A stretch of DNA of 52,316 nucleotides from the NCBI GenBank assembly GCA_002319885.1, contig DCFT01000009.1:1-52316 (forward strand). Direction: 5' to 3'. This DNA comes from Bacteroidales bacterium UBA1797 (GTDB lineage: Bacteria; Bacteroidota; Bacteroidia; Bacteroidales; VadinHA17). Shown piece by piece: positions 41,985 to 49,261 of this stretch. The stretch's first letter is position 1. The number at the start of each line of letters is the position of its first letter. Both the position numbers and the translations under genes were made by a program. A model generated the notes under the pieces. It did no database searches, was not told where the DNA came from, and worked only from the letters and a program-made list of their open reading frames with translations.

Positions 41985-44657
41985 ATGGATTTTGCTGATA
42001 ATCGTCCGGATCCCGATGAACTTCTGGCTTCTCTTAAGTTAGAGGAAGAAAAAAGCAAAAGAGGTAAACTGAAAATTTTCTTTGGAATGTGTGCCGGAGT
42101 AGGGAAGACCTATAGCATGCTTCAGACTGCAAGGGCTGAAAAGACTAAAGGATGCGATATAATAATTGGTTATATTGAAACACACAACCGTAAGGAAACA
42201 GCTGAATTAGCCGAGGGATTTGAATTGATCCCTAGAAAATCATATCAGTACAAGTCTACCACTGTATATGAGATGGATCTCGATGCAATTATTGCAAGAA
42301 AACCGCAAATTGTTCTTGTTGATGAGCTTGCTCATACAAATGCCTATGGTAGCCGGCACGCAAAAAGATTTCAGGATGTCCAGGATATTCTTGATAACGG
42401 CATTGACGTCTACACAACAGTTAACGTCCAGCATCTCGAGAGCCGGTCTGATACCGTTTCTCAGATTACCGGGATAATTGTTCGGGAAACGGTACCGGAT
42501 GAGATCTTTGAAAATGCCGACGAGATTGAAGTTATTGACCTCACTCCTGATGAACTATTACAAAGGCTCTCTGAAGGTAAGGTGTATACACCTGAGCGAT
42601 CAAAAGAAGCAATAGAGAGTTTCTTCAGAAAAGGTAATATCACGGCTTTACGTGAGATGGCACTACGGATAGTTGCTGACAGAGTCGACAGGCAGCTGCA
42701 CGAATATATGCAGCTAAAACGCATCAGAGGTCCATGGAAATCAGGAATGCATCTGTTAGTTGCAGTAAGTCACACACAGCAGTCAGCCAGATTATTACGT
42801 TGGGCTAAAAACCTGTCTTATACGATGGGAGCTGATCTCCAGGCCGTATATGTTGAAACATCTTACAAACTCGATTCAGGGGAAAGCGAACAATTAAATA
42901 AAAATATTGCTCTTGCCCGACAATTAGGTATCAAATTCCGATTTGTAACTAATAGTGATATGGTAAAGGCAATTGTCGATTTTGCACAGAAAGAGAATAT
43001 TACACATATCGTCATTGGTAAACCACGTGTCCGTAACCTTTTAACACTCCTGCGGCTTGGAAATTTTGTAAACAAGCTTATTCGTTATAGCGGAAATATA
43101 GATGTGTATATATTAGGATCTGATATTCAACTGAAAGACAAGTTTAAGGAAAAAGTATCATTACCTTCATTCACCTCAAATGTCAGGCAATATTTAATAG
43201 TCTCATTCATTGTTATAGTTACCTCCATTATCTGTTTTTTTATCAAGGATTTTATTGGTTATCAGGTCGTTTCTTTCGCTCTGCTGTTCATCGTCTCGAT
43301 ATTGGCATTCTTTTTTGGTACGGGTCCTATTCTGTTATCTGCCACATTGAGCGCATTAATATGGGATTTCTTTTTTATCCCTCCTCCATTTACTCTCCAT
43401 GTCGATAAACCCGAAGATATGCTTATGCTTATAATGTTTTTTATCATAGCATTATTAAGCGGAGTTTTAACGTCACGGATAAAACGGCAGGAGATGAAAA
43501 TCAGAATACGTGAGGAGCGGACAAATGCGCTTTATCAGCTTACCAGGGAACTTTCCACAGCCACCGGTATTGGTGAAGTTATCTCTATCGCAAAAAACGG
43601 CATAAAGAAATATTTTAATCTTAACTGCACGATATTACTTAAAAACGATACAAATCAACTGGAATATCCAGATCAGAAAAACACGGATTTCACTATTTCA
43701 AAAAACGAAATGAGTGTTGCTGAATGGACATTTCATCACTCCGCCAAGGCAGGTAAGCACACTGATACTTTACCAGCATCCAAATATACTTTTTACCCCT
43801 TAAAAGGAAATCAGATGAATTCAGGGGTAATAGCAATCCAGCAGGAAACTGTTTTCACCCAGGGTGAAGAACAATTCTGGGAAGCATTTATTTCGCAGAT
43901 CTCCGGGAAATTTGAGAGAGAATATCTAAGAAATATGGCTAAACAGGCTTTTTTGTTAAATGAATCCGATAAGCTGTATAAAACACTTTTTAATTCAATA
44001 TCTCACGAACTGAGGATCCCTGTTGCAACTATCATGGGTGCCTCAGATTCTTTACTTACAATACAACATACTGACGAAATCAGAAAAGAGCTCTCCAATG
44101 AAATATTCAAAGCATCTAAAAGATTAAACCGTCTAATTGAAAACCTGCTGAATATGTCGCGACTGGAAAGCGGACATATCACCCCTCGACTAGATTGGTG
44201 CGACATCCATGATCTCATCAATAAGGTTGTGGAAAGCCTGCAGGAAGAACTTAAACCTTTTAGCCTGCATGTTGTTATTCCCGAAGATATGCCTTTTGTG
44301 AAAATTGATTTTGGTTTAATGGAACAGGTACTTTACAATCTCATTTATAATGCTACCCAATATGCTTCCGCATCTACAAATCTGAGAGTTAAAGCATTTT
44401 GGGACAATGAAATATTGACACTCCAGGTTATGGACCGTGGTCCTGGTTTTTCGCCTAAGGAAATTTCTCTTATATTTAACAAATTCTACAGAGTTGAAGG
44501 TTCGAAAGCAGGAGGGACCGGATTAGGCTTGTCAATCGCAAAAGGTTTTACTGAAGCTCACAAAGGAACCATTACTGTAGAAAACAGACAAAACGGTGGT
44601 GCTAAATTCACTATAAAGATACCTACGGAGATACCACATACAGAAATTAAGGGATAA
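41985..44657 (+). CDS. kdpD: Sensor histidine kinase KdpD
   Basis: An 890-residue, full-length KdpD. In order: KdpD N-terminal domain with Walker A GMCAGVGKT (34-42) and DELAHTNAYGSRHAKRFQDV, a universal-stress-like domain (about 250-375), four DUF4118 transmembrane helices (about 395-500), a GAF-like region, HisKA with phospho-accepting His674 in SHELRIP, and HATPase (NLIYNATQY, DRGPGFSP, GGTGLGLSIAKGF). It senses K+ limitation or osmotic state and phosphorylates KdpE. It starts 4 bases after the HAMP protein; kdpE begins 11 bases after its stop. Many Bacteroidota have split or short KdpD, this one is complete. Confidence 0.95.
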   Translation: MDFADNRPDPDELLASLKLEEEKSKRGKLKIFFGMCAGVGKTYSMLQTARAEKTKGCDIIIGYIETHNRKETAELAEGFELIPRKSYQYKSTTVYEMDLDAIIARKPQIVLVDELAHTNAYGSRHAKRFQDVQDILDNGIDVYTTVNVQHLESRSDTVSQITGIIVRETVPDEIFENADEIEVIDLTPDELLQRLSEGKVYTPERSKEAIESFFRKGNITALREMALRIVADRVDRQLHEYMQLKRIRGPWKSGMHLLVAVSHTQQSARLLRWAKNLSYTMGADLQAVYVETSYKLDSGESEQLNKNIALARQLGIKFRFVTNSDMVKAIVDFAQKENITHIVIGKPRVRNLLTLLRLGNFVNKLIRYSGNIDVYILGSDIQLKDKFKEKVSLPSFTSNVRQYLIVSFIVIVTSIICFFIKDFIGYQVVSFALLFIVSILAFFFGTGPILLSATLSALIWDFFFIPPPFTLHVDKPEDMLMLIMFFIIALLSGVLTSRIKRQEMKIRIREERTNALYQLTRELSTATGIGEVISIAKNGIKKYFNLNCTILLKNDTNQLEYPDQKNTDFTISKNEMSVAEWTFHHSAKAGKHTDTLPASKYTFYPLKGNQMNSGVIAIQQETVFTQGEEQFWEAFISQISGKFEREYLRNMAKQAFLLNESDKLYKTLFNSISHELRIPVATIMGASDSLLTIQHTDEIRKELSNEIFKASKRLNRLIENLLNMSRLESGHITPRLDWCDIHDLINKVVESLQEELKPFSLHVVIPEDMPFVKIDFGLMEQVLYNLIYNATQYASASTNLRVKAFWDNEILTLQVMDRGPGFSPKEISLIFNKFYRVEGSKAGGTGLGLSIAKGFTEAHKGTITVENRQNGGAKFTIKIPTEIPHTEIKG

Positions 44658-44668
44658 GCCAGCACTAA

Positions 44669-45352
44669 ATGAATTTACCCGAAACTATACTAGTTATTGA
44701 TGATGAAGTTCAGATCCGTCGCTTACTCGAAATAACTCTTTCATCGAACGGATTCAGGATTTCCGAAGCCGGTACCGGAAAGGATGGAATCATTGCGGCT
44801 GCCACTCATCATCCTGCTCTCATTATTCTTGACCTTGGTTTACCTGATTACGATGGGATCGAAATTCTGAAAAAGCTTAGAGAATGGTATCAGAAGCCAA
44901 TTATTATTCTTTCAGTGCGTAATTCAGAAGATGATATAATCAATGCTCTTGACAATGGGGCCAACGATTATCTTACAAAACCTTTTAAAACAGGTGAGCT
45001 TCTTGCACGAATAAGGGTTGCGTTAAGATATATTCAGGATAGTGAAGTTACGGCAATTCTTACCTTCGGAACGCTTAAAATAGACCTTGTGAATCATGTA
45101 GCACATAAGAATGAAGATATATTGAAATTAACCTCCACTGAATTTTCATTACTGGCCCTGCTGGCTAAAAATTCAGGCCGGGTATTGACTCATCAGTCTA
45201 TATTAAAGGAAATATGGGGTTTCGGCTATATAGGGCAGACACAGATTTTAAGAGTATTTGTGGCCCAGCTCAGGAAAAAGATCGAAGACGATCCGGCAAA
45301 ACCAACGTTACTCATTACTGAATCGGGGATTGGTTACCGGTTTCATGAATAG
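44669..45352 (+). CDS. kdpE: Response regulator KdpE (OmpR family)
   Basis: A 227-residue response regulator. The receiver has Asp11-Asp12, the phosphorylation site Asp55 in ILDLGLPDYDG and Lys104 in LTKPF; the C-terminal winged-helix domain has LTSTEFSLLALLAKNSGRVLTHQSILKEIWG and RVFVAQLRKKIEDDP, as in OmpR/PhoB proteins. It should activate kdpFABC, and probably the KimA-like gene, by binding direct repeats such as those at 34143 and 36424. It is the last gene of the operon, followed by a degenerate C/G-rich repeat. Confidence 0.94.
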   Translation: MNLPETILVIDDEVQIRRLLEITLSSNGFRISEAGTGKDGIIAAATHHPALIILDLGLPDYDGIEILKKLREWYQKPIIILSVRNSEDDIINALDNGANDYLTKPFKTGELLARIRVALRYIQDSEVTAILTFGTLKIDLVNHVAHKNEDILKLTSTEFSLLALLAKNSGRVLTHQSILKEIWGFGYIGQTQILRVFVAQLRKKIEDDPAKPTLLITESGIGYRFHE

Positions 45353-45354
45353 TA

Positions 45355-45450
45355 AACCCCCTGGCCACTTAGCGGCTATCCTTATGAATGGGGGGTAATT
45401 CGGTTATATTTAGCGAGTTAACCCCCCTTTAGGGAGGAAGGGGGGCAAGA
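45355..45450. repeat. Decayed C6/G6 repeat between kdpE and the exonuclease gene
   Basis: AACCCCCCTTTAGGGAGG (45419-45436), followed by AAGGGGGGCA, and a nearby AACCCCCTGG/TGGGGGGTAA pair resemble the element at 26882 with mutations. The genes on either side converge, as at the other copy, so it may end transcription from both sides. Confidence 0.45.
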
Positions 45451-45490
45451 TCCTTAGCGGCCCTGGTGGTTATTGGATCTCATTTTATAT

Positions 45491-46861
45491 TCAGAACTCA
45501 ATGATCTTCTCCACCCTGTTGCCTTTTAGATACTGTTTGAGAATGACCTGTATGTCACTGTTGTCTCCAGAAGGTACAATACAATCATGAACCGCCGACA
45601 GTCCGAAACCCATTTCATTAATATTGAAGTATCCCCATCCCGAATATTTACCATTTATGATCTTAACCGCACATCGTTCATCAATATCCCTGCCTTTATC
45701 AATAATGAAAAAATTCCGTCTTGAGAAAATGAATTCTTCGCAGGCTTTTGATGCCCTTTCGTTATATTCTTCTGGCGTTTCTTTGCCAATACAGGCGCCT
45801 TTGCATATTCCAACCTGGTAGTGAAAACAGGCTCCTTCAGTGTCATAGAGGCCGGATAATTTCTGGCAAAGGCCATATTTCTCAACAAGTGAACTTAATT
45901 TAGATTTTGTTTTTTCTTTCGATGTAAATACGGAAACAGGAGCCTCATTGTCATTTATCTGACCATACCTGTAATTCAGATATCCGTTACTGTCAACAAA
46001 ACTAAAAATACCCCATTGAAAGCCGGTTCTTCGTTGCGCTCTGTTATAAACAGGCTTGTTACGTTTAATTTCCTGAGATTCTTTAAGTAAAGCTATAAGT
46101 TCACTTCCGGTTGTTTCCCAACCAATATCAGCAATAAGGTCACGCATCTCCATTGCACGGTTCGTGGTGTTGTTTGAAAGATGAGTACTTATTCTCTGCT
46201 GTAGATTACGACTCTTTCCGATGTAAATGAGATCCCCTTTTTCATTATAAAAATAATAAACTCCGGGTTCGTCGGGGATCTTTTCAATTTTGGTGATATC
46301 GAGTTTTGGATTCAGCTTCGAAATCTTTGTGCTTTTCAGAAGGGAAGATCTGTTCCCATTTGCTTCGGCATCTTTCCCAATAAGAATCTCCAGCAGCTTA
46401 ACAGTGGCCAGAGCGTCACCTGCAGCCCGGTGCCTTCCGTTAATCTGTATATTAAGATCTTTACAGATATTGCCAAGACTATATGAAGAATGGCCGGGGA
46501 GCAGTTTTCTACTGAGCGCTACGGTATCGAGTATGTTTCTCTTAAAATTAAACCCGAGTGATTTATACTCCTGTCTTATAAAAGAATAATCAAACCGTGC
46601 ATTATGAGCTACAAAAGTTCTGCCCTCAGTAAGCTCAATTATCGTTTTTGCAATCTCATAAAAGCGGGGTGCATCTTCAACCATTTCGTTAGTTATCCCG
46701 GTAAGACTGGTAATAAAATAAGGGATATTTCTTTCAGGGTTGACAAGCGAGACAAATTCGCCCGTAATTTCATTTCCATCATGAAGATAAACAGCGATTT
46801 CAGTGATTTTTTCAGTCCGTGCACTTCCTCCTGTCGTTTCGATATCAATAATCGCATACAT
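45491..46861 (-). CDS. DnaQ-like exonuclease fused to GIY-YIG nuclease (UvrC/Cho-like)
   Basis: A 456-residue protein. Residues 1-165 are a DEDDh 3'-5' exonuclease like DnaQ epsilon: IDIETTG (Asp6, Glu8), HNARFD (Asp91) and HRAAGDA (His144, Asp149). Residues about 195-285 are a GIY-YIG nuclease domain (GVYYFYNEKGDLIYIGKSRNLQQR) as in UvrC and Cho, followed by a C-terminal region with a Cys-rich segment (CFHYQVGICKGACIGKE). Such fusions are widespread and may act in repair; the role is not established. I start at MYAIIDIETTGG (ATG 46861); the frame extends to 46948, but that extension overlaps the divergent promoter region and shows no conservation. Confidence 0.85.
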   Translation of the reverse strand: MYAIIDIETTGGSARTEKITEIAVYLHDGNEITGEFVSLVNPERNIPYFITSLTGITNEMVEDAPRFYEIAKTIIELTEGRTFVAHNARFDYSFIRQEYKSLGFNFKRNILDTVALSRKLLPGHSSYSLGNICKDLNIQINGRHRAAGDALATVKLLEILIGKDAEANGNRSSLLKSTKISKLNPKLDITKIEKIPDEPGVYYFYNEKGDLIYIGKSRNLQQRISTHLSNNTTNRAMEMRDLIADIGWETTGSELIALLKESQEIKRNKPVYNRAQRRTGFQWGIFSFVDSNGYLNYRYGQINDNEAPVSVFTSKEKTKSKLSSLVEKYGLCQKLSGLYDTEGACFHYQVGICKGACIGKETPEEYNERASKACEEFIFSRRNFFIIDKGRDIDERCAVKIINGKYSGWGYFNINEMGFGLSAVHDCIVPSGDNSDIQVILKQYLKGNRVEKIIEF

Positions 46862-46905
46862 GTTCCGAAATCTCATTTGAATTGAGTTTACGAATATACT
46901 GACAA

Positions 46906-46939
46906 TTGAAGGCAGAATTGCTGATTGTTTGTATTTTTG
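46906..46939 (+). promoter_or_regulatory. Promoter of the class IV aminotransferase gene
   Basis: TATTTTTG (46932-46939) matches TAnnTTTG, with TTG at 46906-46908, 23 bases upstream. The ATG at 46961 follows 21 bases after the -7 element. Confidence 0.5.
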
Positions 46940-46960
46940 TACATCCAATAGCTGTTTCTC

Positions 46961-47788
46961 ATGAATGAGTGTTTCGGAAAAAATTTCATACTAAACGGGA
47001 ACCTTCAACCGGCGGACATGTTCGACAAATTGATGGTTTATGAAGGAGATTCAATATATGAGGTCTTAAGAATGATAAAGGGTGCACCTGTTTTTTTTCT
47101 TGATCATATGGAAAGGCTGGCTATGAGTGTCCAACTCCAGAGAAAGGAAACTCTTGCTGATGTTATCACTCTGAGAAGAGACATTATCAGTCTGACAAGG
47201 TCAGATAAAAACCGGGAGACAAACCTGAAGATAGTTTTCAATTATAACAATGGAGTAACAAATTATCTGATTTATTTTATCGAACCTGTCTATCCGTCTG
47301 AAATACAGTATCGGAATGGAGTGAAGGGTATCCTGTTCTCTGCTGAAAGAAAAGATCCTGAATCCAAAGTTATTAATCATAAACTGCGATCATCCATTTA
47401 TCATAAGCTAATTGCTGAAGGTGGATATGAAGCAATTCTTGTCAATGAAAATGGTCTGATAACAGAAGGGAGCCGGTCCAATATCTTTTTTCTGAAAGAT
47501 GATACACTTGTAACTGCTCCTGATAATGTTGTCCTTAATGGAATTACAAGGAAACATATTCTGGAAATATGCAATGAAAATCAGATCAAAGTAAAACTTA
47601 CCTGTGTGAGTGTCGATGAAATAAACGATTACGATGCTGTATTTATGACCGGTACCTCACCTATAGTTTTGCCATTTTGTTGTCTCGGCAATAACTTCTT
47701 TAATGTTAAACAGCCTCTTATTGAAATGTTAAGGAAGTCATATCTGAAAAAAGCAGAAGAGAGTTTCAGTCAGTTCAGATCTGAATAA
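46961..47788 (+). CDS. Class IV PLP-dependent aminotransferase/lyase
   Basis: A 275-residue fold-type IV PLP enzyme, the group of branched-chain aminotransferase, D-amino-acid aminotransferase and aminodeoxychorismate lyase. The cofactor lysine is Lys141 in INHKLRSS, and the phosphate-binding loop is ITEGSRSNIFF, followed by LNGITRKHILEIC; MTGTSPIVLPF near the end is the second phosphate contact. YEGDSIYEVLRMIKGAPVFFLDHMERL is the usual N-terminal block. Substrate specificity within the group cannot be decided. It is divergent from the exonuclease gene and 70 bases from the small downstream gene. Confidence 0.85.
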   Translation: MNECFGKNFILNGNLQPADMFDKLMVYEGDSIYEVLRMIKGAPVFFLDHMERLAMSVQLQRKETLADVITLRRDIISLTRSDKNRETNLKIVFNYNNGVTNYLIYFIEPVYPSEIQYRNGVKGILFSAERKDPESKVINHKLRSSIYHKLIAEGGYEAILVNENGLITEGSRSNIFFLKDDTLVTAPDNVVLNGITRKHILEICNENQIKVKLTCVSVDEINDYDAVFMTGTSPIVLPFCCLGNNFFNVKQPLIEMLRKSYLKKAEESFSQFRSE

Positions 47789-47822
47789 TGAAACCCTTTA
47801 AACAGACTGAAAGATAAATTAT

Positions 47823-47830
47823 TATATTTG
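47823..47830 (+). promoter_or_regulatory. Candidate -7 element (TATATTTG) of the small helical gene
   Basis: An exact TAnnTTTG match 28 bases before the ATG at 47859. A TTTA at 47797-47800 might be a weak -33. Confidence 0.4.
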
Positions 47831-47858
47831 TATCTTCATTAATTCATACATTGTTATT

Positions 47859-48152
47859 ATGGCAAGCATAAGAAACCTGAAAAAAGATATTGATTACCTC
47901 GTTTTCGAAGTTATTTCCGATTGTTTTGTATATTCAAATGTTCATCCTGAAAATAATACTGATGAATTATCAGTTTTAATATCAGATGCAGTTGAATTCA
48001 GAAATGATCTCATTGCTCGTGTAAATAATCCTGACGGGAAGGATAATCCGAAGATTGTTAAAGCATACTATAAAACACTTGAAAAAGATCTAATTACCGG
48101 TGTTGACAAACTTTTTGAAAGACTGAGTAGCATTTCAGCTGCTAAAAAGTAA
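47859..48152 (+). CDS. Small helical protein, conserved in Bacteroidota, unknown function
   Basis: A 97-residue soluble, mainly alpha-helical protein beginning MASIRNLKKDIDYLVFEVISDC. It has no signal peptide, membrane segment or metal motif and I assign no function. Similar small proteins occur beside various genes in Bacteroidota. It has its own promoter-like element and overlaps the end of the convergent radical SAM gene by 11 bases. Confidence 0.65.
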   Translation: MASIRNLKKDIDYLVFEVISDCFVYSNVHPENNTDELSVLISDAVEFRNDLIARVNNPDGKDNPKIVKAYYKTLEKDLITGVDKLFERLSSISAAKK

Positions 48153-49140
48153 AGTTCTTGTAAACCGGGTTACCACAACAGCTGCACTTGCCATCTTCAT
48201 CGAGGTTTATCAATCTGGTTTTATATCCCGACCTGATTGTTACTTCAGTACCACATGAAGGACATAAAGTATTCTGGCCTGAACCTGATTGGCTGTTGCC
48301 CATGTAAACATAGTCAAGATTATCTGAAGCAATGTCGTAAAGCTTTTTAATTGTTTCTTCCGATGTGGGAGGATTGTCTCTTTTATAAGTAGGGAAGTAC
48401 CTGCTGAGATGAAAGGGAACATCAGTTCCCAGTTCATTAGCTATCCATTTCGTCTGTAACTCCATTTCTTTTTCATCATCATTCTGCCCCGGTATAATAA
48501 GCGTTGTAATTTCAAGATGTTTCCCCGAAAGGGCTATCTGTTTCAGACAGTTTTTAACAGGTTCCAGATTCGCTCCGGTAAGTTTCCTGTAAAAATTATT
48601 ATTGAAAGCTTTAAGATCAATGTTGAATGCATCAATAAATTCAAGTATTTCATCAAGAGGTTCGCTGTTGACATATCCGTTGCTTACCATTACAGTGTAT
48701 AATCCCTCTTTCTTTGCGATTACTGCCACATCTTTCATATACTCAAACCAGATAATCGGTTCATTATAGGTAAACGCAATACCGATATTATTTTCAGTTG
48801 AAAGAGCATCTCTGATAATTTTTTCAGTAGTAATTTCCGGAAGAAGATTCTCGGGGACTTTTTGAGAAATATGAAAATTCTGGCAGAAATCACATTTCAT
48901 ATTACAACCGAATGATCCTAATGATAAAATATTATAACCTGGAAAAAAATGATATAATGGCTTCTTTTCAACAGGATCGAGTGAATAGCCTGATATAACA
49001 CCGTACGTCATCAGTTCTATTTTTTCTCCCGTATTCTTCCGGACGCCACAAATTCCTGTTTTCCCTTTGTCTAATTTGCAGTAATGGGGGCAGAGGAGGC
49101 ATTCAAGCTTGTCATTATTTCTTTTAAAAAGGTGTACCAT
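48142..49140 (-). CDS. amrS: AmrS-type radical SAM enzyme (AmmeMemoRadiSam)
   Basis: A 332-residue radical SAM enzyme. The catalytic [4Fe-4S] motif is C79-x3-C83-x2-C86 (FGCNMKCDFCQNF), preceded by a Cys-rich N-terminus (CLLCPHYC and GICGVR) and followed by VPFHLSRYFPTYK and a C-terminal pair CPSC/CSCC that may hold zinc. This architecture is the radical SAM member of the AmmeMemoRadiSam set, once annotated as a PflA-like activase. The usual partners (AMMECR1 and Memo proteins) are not in the window. Its reaction is unknown. ATG 49140 is chosen; ATG 49149 adds three residues. Confidence 0.85.
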   Translation of the reverse strand: MVHLFKRNNDKLECLLCPHYCKLDKGKTGICGVRKNTGEKIELMTYGVISGYSLDPVEKKPLYHFFPGYNILSLGSFGCNMKCDFCQNFHISQKVPENLLPEITTEKIIRDALSTENNIGIAFTYNEPIIWFEYMKDVAVIAKKEGLYTVMVSNGYVNSEPLDEILEFIDAFNIDLKAFNNNFYRKLTGANLEPVKNCLKQIALSGKHLEITTLIIPGQNDDEKEMELQTKWIANELGTDVPFHLSRYFPTYKRDNPPTSEETIKKLYDIASDNLDYVYMGNSQSGSGQNTLCPSCGTEVTIRSGYKTRLINLDEDGKCSCCGNPVYKNFTF

Positions 49141-49261
49141 ACAACACAACTTTTAGCCGTAGCCAATTGTCAGATTAACACTTATTATGCCTTGATTGTT
49201 TCTTTTTTATTGTGGAGAGCGTTTTTATATAAATCCGCCACTTTTTTCAATTACACCTATA

